Of a stretch of DNA of 64,000 nt, positions 14,623 through 26,600 are shown piece after piece. Within the stretch, counting starts at the first letter, position 1. Each line of letters opens with the position of its first letter. The position numbers and the translations under genes were made by a program. Source of the DNA: Gavia stellata (taxonomy: Eukaryota; Chordata; Aves; Gaviiformes; Gaviidae); contig NC_082595.1 of assembly GCF_030936135.1 (NCBI RefSeq), positions 10,516,430 through 10,580,429 of the forward strand, read 5' to 3'. Below the pieces are notes generated by a model that saw only the letters and a list, made by a program, of their open reading frames with translations, was not told the origin of the DNA and searched no databases.

Positions 14623-17600
14623 GGTTGCATCACAGGGGTTCTGTCCTGGTTGTCCTCCTCCAGAAAAATGCTGAAGAGCATGGTTTAATTTGATTGTTTT
14701 GATGGATCTTGAGGACAGCTCAGTATCCTGTGGGATTAAATCCCAGAATGAAAATCTATGTCCTTGGGAAAGAAATCGGCTCTCTTCAATGTTTTTTTTT
14801 CTCCCAAAACAGGTATTGCCTTTTACCCGGGCAAGGCTCGGCTGCTTAGCTGCAAGCATCATTACTATGATCACATTCCGCCTCTGATAAATCCAGGTCA
14901 GCCAGGAGACATTGAATGCACCACTCAGAGAATCAACTACACAGATCCTTTTACTAATCAAACTATGGTAATATTAATATAACATACCAAAGCTTATTCA
15001 GTGGGGGTTTTCGGTTCGTAATGGTATTTGAAAGTAAAAATATTTACTAAGTGCTGCAAAAAATACTTGCTTCTAGTTTTTTTTTTTTTTTTTCCCCCAA
15101 GCCTCCTGTCCTTTTGTTTTCAGAAATGTAAAAGACCCAGGTCAGTGTGTATATGTGTTATGAATGATCAGCTGTCACGTGGGTGTGTGCAGCACGAAAA
15201 CCCAAATGGGACAAAATAAGTCATTTTTCACAATGAAACTCCCTCTTCATTCCTCTCCTAAATGAACTGGCAAGCATACTCCTTGATACAGTAAAACTAG
15301 CTTTGATTGAAAGCAGTAGCAGTTATTCCATTAAAGCAGGATAGCTTATCTCTTTTAGTATGTTTGCTGGGAATTACATACTATTTTTGTCACACTTGGA
15401 AAAATCTTAACTGGGCACCAAGCGTTTCATTACGCCGAAATGCTGTGAGCCAATAAGATGGGTAAATTGAGTGATAGTCTGTCTTAAATGGCCCTTAAAA
15501 ATGCAGGGAATCTGGCTTCTGTATAAATAAATGTTCAAAAAATAAAGTATTAAATATGGTCATTTGTATCAAAAGTGATTGCTCAGATTGTTTTTAAGGA
15601 AACTAAATGCAAACAAACAAACGGTCTGGGTACCTGTTTGGTCAACTTTTTTCCTCTTCATGTTTTGCCTTTTGGCCAGTCACCATTTCTTTCTGGGAAG
15701 CAGCTCCTTAGTATATTTGACAGTAATTTTCTAGGTGCAAGTCTAATTTAATTTCTGCCACTAATATGCTCTTTTTGCACGTTTTAACAAACCAAGAACC
15801 TCCATTTTATGCTGCGTGGTAGATTCATTTAGCATTTAGAAGCTTGCTGATCCAATAGGCTCTAGTCCTGCAGTGGAGTGGAGAGGCACTGAGGCAGAGA
15901 CCTCTGAACCATAAAGAGCCCAGTTCAAATTGGCTGAGTCTTTTTGCAAGCAGCAGCTTGCTGTTCAATCCAATGCCTGCACTACTTTAAGTTGTATTCT
16001 GCCTGCTAGCATTTTTTGTTGTTGAAGTTTTTTTCCTTTCAGCAGCTTACTTGAGGTGCTGGGGGCTGTGAAACTGTTCCTTTTTCTCAAGGAGAAGCCT
16101 GATGTTCTCCACATCAGACTCCGTATTAACTTGTTTCATGTCAAGAGCTGAAAGTTCCTAGACTTTAATGCTCAAACCAGTTTTGATTGTCCTTCTGCAG
16201 AATGCAGGTTGCAGGGCCCTGACTGGTAATTCCACATGAACCCGAGGGACTATGATAGAACTAAAGCAGATTTCTTAGAAAACCACTAAATCTTGATGTA
16301 AAGACTTCATTTTTAAACCAAAAGGGGGGATTCAGTTGGCGTTCTTGTTAGATATTTTAATAGATGTGTACTTAGTAGCGGCCAAGGAAATCTCGGTGTG
16401 TATTAGATTTCTATAGAGTACTAGTGACAGATGGCAAACTCATGAACAGGAAATGAGGATTCCTTTGCTACTCTCACTGTCTCTTCGTCTGATTACAGAA
16501 GTATGCTTTGGTTGTTCAAGGCCCTCGTGATGTGAAGAAAAAGGAACTGGTGTTTTTGCAGTTTCATTTAAATGGAACAGACCAAGATTTCAGTGCCATT
16601 GACTACCTTCTGTTTTCTTCTTTCCAAGAGTTCATCAATAGGTATGTAAAGGGATGAGCCTGTAACTGCACTGAACTTGCTACAACAATGCTAGTGAAAG
16701 CAGGGCTTTTTTAGTAAAAATCAGGCAGGCTTTTATATTCTCTTTTTTTTTTTTAATGTTTGGGTTACATTGATGCTCTTTCATGTCTTAGGTTACTAAT
16801 CTTACTTTTTAGAAAATGAATTGAGGACTTTTTCAGTGACAGAAACTGCCCTTCAGCTATGCTTCAGCCATTTGGTGCTGCACTTTCTAAAAGTTTGAAG
16901 TTTGTGCTGCCTACTGCTGTCTGCTGCTGTGGGTGATCAGGAAGTGTGCTGTCCTGGCGGTGTGCTCAGGAAGTGCACTGAGAACACTAATGTTTCTGCG
17001 CTTTTTTTCTTTTAAAAAAAAAGCAATTACTGTAAAGAATAGACCCCTAGACTGATTTTTTTTTTTGTGATTTCATTGAAAGATTAACTATATTTCTTTG
17101 TATTACTAGCTTTATGTAAGGTTCTGCAGAATGATGTCATTTCATAGGTGGGGTTTTCAAAATTGCTTTGTATTGGTTTGACATTGGTGCCATTGGAGTG
17201 ACTAATCAACCTTCTTCTAATTTTAACAGGAGTGGAATTAATCCTGTCTTGAACTTTCATGAAAGCCTCGCCCTTTTTCCCACCTTGTGAGAATGAATTC
17301 CATACTTAACTGTTTAATTTTTACTTTAATTTAAATTCAAGTTCTGTTCTTCTCTAATTCTCAGATTAAAAGCTAGACAAGAGAGATTAGTCACTCAATA
17401 GAAAGCCTTATTTTGTTAATAGTCAGATGCTCAGTGAAAAAAGCACAGGGATACAGGCCATATGCAGAACAAAATTAGGTGAGGGAGGGGAAGAGAAATA
17501 ACAGTTTATTGTAACAAAGCATTCTTGGAGTCTTGGACATGATCATACTGGTGCTTTTCAGATGGAGCAAAGACTGGAGGTGTTCAGTCACAGTACCTCT

Positions 17601-20600
17601 GGGTGGCCAAAGACCAATTATCCGAATTTGCTTTTTACAAAGCATTTCTACTTCAGTGAAGGAGAGATCTTAAGTCATTAAGTACTTTCTGTAACTGTAC
17701 TGAAACACCTCATAAAATGCTAATGTTCTGGGTATTTTAGGCATTGGTATTTTAGGGTGAGAAAATACCAGTTAAGAGTAGTGGTGTAGAAGGTGCTACT
17801 TGTTCCTTCTGTGTTGTTTTTTTCCTTGGTTTTTGCGGCTTGTGCCACAGTTAGCAGTATGTATGGTGGGACCAATTCCAGCAAGGTGCACTGCTGTTTC
17901 TATACTGCAAGACACAAGCACTGTCTGAGACCATGCTTTGTCAAACACAGAGCAGAAGGCACGGTTGTGTTGCATCTGCTTCCTGGCTCTTTGCAGAATG
18001 AGCCAATTTACCAAGACGCTACTTGGTTTATGCATACCCAAGTCTTGGAAGCCACATTTCTGTGCTCATTGTATCAATTTGCAGATAAGCCATTTTAAAG
18101 AGCTGTTTCTTCCCAAGTTAAAACATGTATGTCCTACTTAAGTTGGCAGTATTTCTGCAAGCAAGCTGCAAGTCTGCATCCTGCTGTCCCAAACGCTTGT
18201 GCCACATGTTGTGCAAAGGCAGGTTAGATGTGCAAAACAGCAATAAGCAGTATTGCAAAGGTCCCAGCCTCAAGGCTGTGTTTGTGCCAGTGTAGGTGAA
18301 TCGGTAAGAATCATCTGTAAGCTGCCTGGGAGAAACCTGGATTGCAACCTCCTGCCTCCAGGTTTGCCAGGTCAAAGCAGTTAGATGGCAGAATCGATCC
18401 TCGAAGAGATGGGGAAGTGTCGCTTTGTTCCTAGAGAAGCTGCCTTGTCTCGGTGTTGGAAGGCACCAGAATTGAAGCTGGGAGAGTGAAGGCTGAGCCT
18501 GGGTTATGTTTGGAGCAAAGCAAAAAGGTAGGAAATGGTGGTGTCTGTTTGGGGGTGCATCCTTTGTGCCCATTTGCAGCAGGTAGTAGGAATTAGAGTT
18601 AAAACTGGTTTTGAACTAACCCAGATAACGGTAAAATTGGCAAAGGTATGTAGGCCTTTAAACTTAGTAGTAAACAATCTGCATGTCTAGGTGAAATACA
18701 GTAAGAGAACTAGTTGTGCGCAAGAGGCTAGCAGTGTCTCTTGTATAGCATCCTCCAAAGCTTGGTACAATTTGTATGGCTTGTCTTGCTCAGTATTGCG
18801 TATTGCTGTCCTGGTGTCCTGGGGCATGAACTGGACAGGCTCGGGGCAGGTTGAAAGTTTACATTTTCTCCTGACTCTGAAGTGCACGTGAAACCACATG
18901 CATATGTGGAATGTACTCGTTCTGTCCAACTTCCAGCAGAAGAGAAAATAGAAACAATTTCTGGTTCATCAGCGGATGCTAAATTTAGTTGATGGGAAGG
19001 CTGGACTAAGACATCTGTAGAAACTGTTGTGTGTCCTTTCATATGGCCTCTAAAAACTCCAGTTACTGGCTGCTGTTAGCTACTTTTCCTGACAAAGTGT
19101 CTCGCTTACTGGTTGTAAGAGCATATTATTATCACTGTGTCCAGCAATTCATGTAAAGTGTTATCAAAGATGCTGAGATATACGCTAAACCTCATGAGAT
19201 ATCATAATTACCTTTACATTTTTTTGCCATGGCTGCAAACAGCTTAGGTTGCGCTGGGCAGGTAGACTGCTCTAAAATATATGCACAGGGTATTCCATCA
19301 TCTTAAATCACAATCCAAACCCCCTTGAAATTGGTGAGAAGAGTCCTGCTGTATCTACACCACAGCTTCTGTGTACACGGTATTATGTGCAGCTCACTTT
19401 TGCTTTAAATAGCAATAATTGTATCAGTGAAGGCTGCTGCAAGCATCAGCCATAAGCAATAATAAAAATGGCATCTAGAGACTTGTGTCTTTAAGGGTTT
19501 TTTGAGGCATAGCAAGTGGTGAGGACTCAAGTAAGGTCCAGCTGTTTCTGTCAAGGGTTTTATTCTCTGCAGCTCTTCTGTTAAAATTGGATCGACAGAC
19601 TGCATGAAGCTGGCACTGCTTGCTAGTTTTGTTCTGGCCTTCACAGAACACAGCTGAACTGTGTTCTATTGTTGGCCTGTGAGTTGGAGGGATACTGCCA
19701 CTGGTGCTTTTTCTTCTTCTTTCTTTTTTTTTTTAATAAGACAGTGGCAGCTGCTGTCTGTACCATATTAATTGGAGGGAAGGGAATAATGAAACCCTTG
19801 CAAATTACCAAAAAAGTGTAGCTAAAAATACAAGTTCCTTTCCTGAACTGTCATTAGTATAATACAAGGGTTTAAGAAGAAAATCCTCTGAACATATTAC
19901 TGACAAAACTGTTGTTAGCGTAGCATGTAAAATAACTTATGGTCATGTGAGATGATGAATACCAGTCTGAACAGGTCAGAGATTATTTAAGGGTCTAAAC
20001 AGAGCTCCATGTTCATGTCTCTGGCCTGCTTGCTGTGTGCAGAGGAATAAATTATAATATAGAAGGGCTGAGACTTTTGGTACCAAACCATCTGACCCTT
20101 TATTAGATCCCATAGCTGTCTGAGAGTTTACCAGTCTAGGGAAAAAGCAATAAACACAAATTGGGTTTGACCCATCTGTGGTTTTGGCTCTTGCTGTTGC
20201 ATTGGAATCTGCTGGTGAGACGTCCTAAGCTGCCTCTGGCTCTTGTGGGTTGGTCCATCGAGATCGGTGTTAGAAGGATCCACTGCAGAGCTAGAACCCA
20301 GTCCAGAATTAGGTTAGCAGCTCCCACAGTTGGGACAAATACAATCTCTCGTGGTCTGATGTTGATCAGTCTGTGCTGGGGCAACATGCTCCTTGTTAGT
20401 AGTTTGAACTGTCAGTGATTACCGGAGAGCATTGGCTGAGGGGAGACCAGGGCTTTGTAGTTCACCTGAGTGAGACAGTGGCCTCTTGCACTTGTCATTC
20501 TCTGCTGTGATGTAGGAATTTTTACATGGTCTTGTGGTACCATTAGTATCTTGGGAGAGCCTGGTGCAGAGTATTCCAGGAATCTTACCATACATCTAAA

Positions 20601-23600
20601 GGACAGTGTAACAGGTAGAAGAACTTACTGAACAGGAAAAAAAAAAGTGCAGCCTTTGCAGGTTGTATGTCTTTGGGGTGAAGAGGGAATTAAAAGAAAC
20701 TGTCTGCCTGGAGAATTGTTCTTCAGATTAAAATCCCTTGCCTGTCTTGTGTTCACTTAGTTGTGTGTGGTTTTTAAGCTGTGTTATTTGCCCTCTGCTA
20801 TCGTTTGCACAAAGCTAGTGCCTCTCTGCTCTGCTCCCCCCCCCCTTTTTTTTCCTGACTCTGTGGCAGTGGTCTGGATTATGGGCACATGCAAGGAGAC
20901 GCCTTCTCAGATCAGTTGTCCACAGCTTCTCCTAAGATACTATTAATCTTTCTTTTTCAAGCCTACAATTACTGTCAAGGGCAAACAAAGTATTCTACTG
21001 CTGTCTGCTTACCATTTAAGTTGTGGCTGTGATGTTCAGCTGTGTCATAACTTCCTGTCTCAATTTTCCATGTTGGTTTGGAAAGCTTTTCTAGGATCCT
21101 GTATTTAGTCATGCCTTAGGCATATGACTGGCTGGCAGAGTGCTAATTATGTATGTTCCTCTGAGTGGCAAAGCACCATGCTCTTCCGTACTGTCCCATC
21201 AGCTGCTGCTATAACCACCTACCAAAGGGGGAAGAAATCATTGTCAGATTAGGTCTCCCTATGTCATTGGTTTGTATGGAGCAGTCAGGCAGTGGGCTTT
21301 ATTCTGATGCTTTGCTTATGTCTTCCTTGTGAGGGTTAGAGGGGTGCACTGCCATCCTGTTGGGATCACTAAACAAGCAGCTAATGTCACAAATCCGTAA
21401 AGATATTCCTAACCTGCTTAAACACTCTTGGAATATTATCTGTCTTGATGGGTAGCAAAGTGTATTAGTTTTTCTTTCCAGAAACGCTTCTCCTTTCTGC
21501 TTGTATGCACAATGGAGTTCTGTGTTTGAGCCCATCACCTGAAGCCCTGACTTGACAGCAATGCTTTGCTAGGTTTTGCCTTTCTACGAACATGTGCATA
21601 TTCATCTGTTAAGCCTGAACAGCCAGTGTAGTACAGAGTAGCTATCAGTATGATAATCTTTTTATCAGTCTGTGCTCTTGCTGCCTTGTAGACAAGACGT
21701 TGTGGTTTGCAGAAAGGAGCCCCAGTTCTGAAAACTAAGGAAAAAGACAGGAAAAGTGCAAATCCACACAGTGCAGGTACAGGACAAATCTTCCTGATTG
21801 GTCTGTTCTTTGGGACGAGAGCTTGCTTCTTCAGCTCTGCTTTTCTTCGTCACTTCTCATCTTTCTTTGAAAGACCGAGATACCTTAATCTCCCAACAGA
21901 CCTAGCCATGCACACCCTCTGCCATATGAGCCGAGTATACTCCCTCCCTTCACCCAGGAAGATGGATTTAATTGGAGTCAAAACCCTTTCCCTTGTCTCA
22001 TGGACGAGCATACCCTGACATATCTCTGCAACCTGAAATCTATTTTTAGTAAAAATCAGCAGTCTGTGCTTTAATGATTCATGACTCATCACAGTGGTTT
22101 ACCGCTTCATCTCAAATGAAACCTTGTTGAACAAGCAGCTGCAGGGCCAGGCTTATTTCATACAGATGACATAAAAGTGGCTAAAATCACAGTACTGAGA
22201 AGCTCCAAGTAAATAGCGTGGTTAATACACTGTGTCCTGTGCAGTTGATAAAGACAGGATGGAGACCAGATATGCCTTAGAGCTGCCCCTTTACCATGTG
22301 TGGTGTAAGGGGTATTGGAAGCCTTAAAATGACTTACGGTCACAGTATTAAAAAAAAAAGACACAGAACAATCCTGCTGTTCTGGTGCTACAAATATCTG
22401 TGATTGCATATTGGGAAAACAGCCATGTTATGGCAGATGGGAGCCTTACACCAAAGGTATAGTGTTCCCAAAATAATAGGAATACACCAAGTGTAAATTT
22501 CAAAGCATTTGAAGTATGTCTGCATTGCAGCCAGTTTATTTGCATCCCAGAAATGGGGTGAAGCAGCCTGCCCTGCCTCTAGGCTGGTACTTCCATCTCT
22601 TGCTTCTGAGCATTGTGGCACACTGTTTCCTGGGGTCCTGGCTCTGTTCCTTTCTGTCCTAGAGGAGACAGATGAGCAGAACAAAGCTCCCCTATAAGGC
22701 AGAACAATCCCTAGGGGCAGGCAAAACTCTGGGGTTGTAGGGCACCAGGTAAGTCTTCTGTGGTTAAGAACACATGAGTGCAAGTGCTACCATTAATCAA
22801 AACATCATTACTAACAATGTTTTATATGCTGAATTTTGGCAGTTGAAACGTAAAAGGAAGTGTGAACACATTTTGAAGTACCTGTAGGTCTTCTCCTGCC
22901 TACAGTGGTCAGATACCGCTCTGAGCTTGGTTGGTAAAGTAATGGTCTCTTTCCTTTAGTCCAGAAAAAGCAGAATTCATGAAGGACTGTGAAAGTTCAT
23001 ACTCCAGCTGGAAGTTTTCCGGAGGCTTTCGAACTTGGGTCAAGATGTCCTTGGTGAAAACAAAAGAAGAAGACGGTAGTGAGACTGTTGAATTCAAACA
23101 AGAGGTAAAAAAACTAGTTACTGCCATGGTTTTATAGATAAGTGGCCAACAGAACCAGTTCTTGGGGCAAATAGCAATATGAGTTGGAAGAAGGGTGAGT
23201 CGGTTGGTTGGTTAAGTACGTGAAACATCAGGAGCTTGGTTTTTGTTTCATTGCATCCATTATGCCACTTGCCACTGAGCAGTTTGGGCTGTACAGTTAC
23301 TTGCATTCTTTCTTAACATGGAGAGGATCTGCAAAAGCATAGATGTCTTGACGTGCTCTGCTATCGGTATGGCCTAGTGAAGTATCTCAGGAAAACATCT
23401 CCTAATGGGGAGGCCAGAAAATCCAGTCCTTGAATGTGTTGTAAGTGACACCTGTAGTCTGAGGTAAGGGTCCGAAGAGACTGGCAAAGAAATACTAACA
23501 CAGCTACCTTTAGTTCAAGGTGGGGAACGATCCCCAAAAGAATTGTCTAAATAATAGCTAGTATTGGAAAGAGGTATTGTTTAGGTTATCACAAGGGCTG

Positions 23601-26600
23601 ATGTTAGAATGAAGAGGTAAACATAAGCCTTGTATCCTTTGTAGCGTTCTTATGTCTGCTTTTTGTTTAGGTTTGGGATTTTTACCTGTTGGGTATCCTT
23701 AGAAACATGGAGTAACTTAACTTCTTGCATCATTTAAAACTAGAAAATATGCAGGTGGAGGATGCAAACTTAGCTAGAGATGAAATGAGTTTGACTTTCA
23801 TTCCTGTTCTGTTCACGCTAACAGACAGGAAAATAATTGTGTTTTGAGTTTGTTATCTTTCTCCCAGTGTTGGTTAGAGAGGAAGCATCTCATTGGTGGT
23901 GAGAAATGAGAATTTTAAGAGCTGTCCTTTCCAGAGAGCGTACCTTTTAGAGACTACGCTTTCTCTTAGTCCATGGTACACTTGGAAAGAGTACCTTGTG
24001 GAGATCAAAATGAAGCAGAATCTTCTGTTCCTCTGTCCTCAGTTGTCACAGTTAGGGCCTTACATGCCAAAGCTGTAAGGGAAGAGCAGAGCTGTGACTG
24101 TGAGGTGGGTACCCTCCTGCTCCACTGGAGGAGGACAGGAGGCAAATCCCAAAGATGTGCAAGTCCCAAACTAATGCCTCAGTCTGGAGGGGAAAGAATG
24201 CATCAGTCAACTGCTGCCACGTAAGCACTAACAGCAGTTGTCTGTCATCATCTACAGCTCTGTATCACTTGCCATTTGGTACTTACCTAGTGTAGGATTT
24301 TTGAAAGTCCTCCTTTGTGTGCCTGAGTCTAACGTGTCACAAAGTGGAAACAAAAGGCTGACTCAAACTCAGAAAAAGCTGAGCCTTTTGTGACCATGAA
24401 CATCCACTTAGTCCAGCAGTTATGGACTCTCTTATCATCTGGGTAGGTGAACACTGGTTTTTTTTGTTTGTTTTGTGGGTTGGTTTGTTTGTTTGTTCGT
24501 TTTTAATAAAACCTAGGAACTAGGAATCGGTACCAATGTGAATTTTGGGTTTCGGATCCCTATTAATAATACAGTAGAAGTTGAAACAGCTCAGGCATAA
24601 ATTGCACTTGCTTTGTTTGACAGTACAACACCTACTCCAATTGCATAAGGAAGTCCATTAGCCTTTCAAATCTAAAACTGGGAGATTGCATACCAGAAAG
24701 ATGGATACAAATACTAGGTCAAATAGCACAGTCAGTTAGTCTAACTAGCCCAGTAGTCATTACTTTGTCTTTGCTTCCTTTCCCATTGCCTTCATTTACC
24801 TTTGTGTACTGTTTGTTTCCTGGTGTGCAATTTTCTTGAATGAGTGTAGTTGGGGTGATGGTACACTGCAATAATTAAATGAGCTGTAGAAGTATAGGGT
24901 AAGTCTGCAGCAAAGGTGTTTGACCAGAAAACATGAGGTGGTGAAGCTCCCATATGCTCTGAATGGACACATAAAGCATTCTAGTTCCTGCTTCTGCATG
25001 TTCGCAGCCTAAAATCTGTTCAGAGCAGGGTGTGTGGGGAAGACTGACAGAAATCTTGAAGTATTTGTAAAGAAACTAAACCATGGCGGACATGAGGTTT
25101 TTGTAGCAGGTCACCCCTCATATAATGAATCACTGTTTTGGTATCTATAGTTCCTGTCAGAATCCTGAAACGAAGTTACAGTACTGCTGGATTCATTACT
25201 TCCAGTACAGTATTAAACTACTGTAGGAAGAGCAGCAGTACTCCCTTGTGCACATACCAAGATGTAAATACTCCTTTGAGGGTTGGCGAGGGGATCGGTC
25301 CTTCCACCGCTTGTTCAGCTGTAACTCGAGTGTGCTTGCCCGTTGGGTAACTGCCTGGCTCTTGAGCGGTTTATATTGTCTCCTAGCAGCAGGGGGGTTA
25401 CTGCAAACTGTCTTGCTGTTGCCTGTGTTCAAACCCCGTGTAGTTCACCGCTGGGCTAGGGGATGTGTTCCAAGACAAAAGAAATGTTTTTCTGAGGCCT
25501 GATGTCTTAATAACTTTCCTGATTGTGGTTCTTAAGACTGTGTTTTCATGTGGCTGTAACATCAGTCTGGTATCCTAAACTGTACCCTGGTTATCCCAGC
25601 TCTGTGGAATTGTGCTAAACCTCTCTGCCAGTCAGTGCTAGTTTCAAATGATAACCTAGTTAATGGGCAGTAGAAGGAAGTGTGGTTTTAATTGTTAACA
25701 TCTAGACTTCTTTCCCTTCCATTTTTCATTCTGCTCTTGCTGGCATCTTTTGGTTTATTCTACAACTGATTTTTCAAAAAGAGTCTTCCTGCCACCATCA
25801 TGTAGTTCTCTGGTAAATTAGAGTAATTTAGCATTCATTCATGAGAACTTTCCAAATGCTGTATTGTTCCAAGTAAATGGATTTTGTAAATGAAATTTCC
25901 CCTCTTGAAAAGGAAAAACTATGTAATAAAAGAAAGGCCCTGGCTACCAGTGTAAAATGGTATTGCAGTGTTTTACTGTTTTAAGTGAGAAATTTTTACT
26001 GTTGTTTTAAGTGAGAAATAGGAAACGAATATGAATGAGACAGATGGAGGAAACTGCCCTTTCCATATTTTGGGAGCCTATTGTTCCAGGTAGAGGAAGG
26101 CTGAATTGGAAGTCCCTAAACAGTCTGCTGTTTCCACCTTCTTACAAGCTTTTTCTATTGCACAAAAGACTTATTATACCACTGAAGAAAGCAACCCGCA
26201 TGTGGTTTTTTTCTCCCCTCTCTCCAGACCAGTGTGGTTAACTATATTGACCAGAGAACTAAAGCAAGAAGTGACCAGCTGTTTTTTGTGGTATTCGAAT
26301 GGAAAGATCCTTTTATACAGACTGTTCAAGATGTGAGTAACACTAGTCCCTTTTTGAATCGTTGTCTGACTGTATATGCTCACGGTTTGCGTGTGTGTGC
26401 TTGCCTCTGTTACCTCACTCCAAGCAGAAATTCAGAGGAAGAGTGAGGTTACTTCTGAAATTTCAGTCTAGGCTCTTCCTTATATCCAGTAATGCATGTT
26501 CTGTGGAGGTCAAGACCAACTGATGCCTTTCCTTGGCTTGGTGACAGTCAGCATTCTGTTTGCAGCTAGAAGTACACGTAGCTAAGAAAAAGCACGTCCC

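Larger units (their letters stand above)
12763..14812 (+). other. PACC1: PACC1 intron 3
   Basis: Contains a C16-T10 homopolymer junction around 13681-13706 and a T run of about 28 at 14595-14622. Otherwise unremarkable, with no embedded gene. Confidence 0.85.
23105..26227 (+). other. PACC1: PACC1 intron 6
   Basis: Contains a degenerate (GTTT)n tract at about 24458-24505 and an imperfect tandem duplication at 25971-26019. No gene recognised. Confidence 0.8.

Noticed and set aside
18118..18573. 151-codon minus-strand open frame in PACC1 intron 5
   Set aside because: No recognisable domain, no splice or start context, and low-complexity residue use typical of chance frames in non-coding DNA.
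22388..22783. 131-codon minus-strand open frame in PACC1 intron 5
   Set aside because: No similarity to any family I know, and not linked to a plausible splice pattern.
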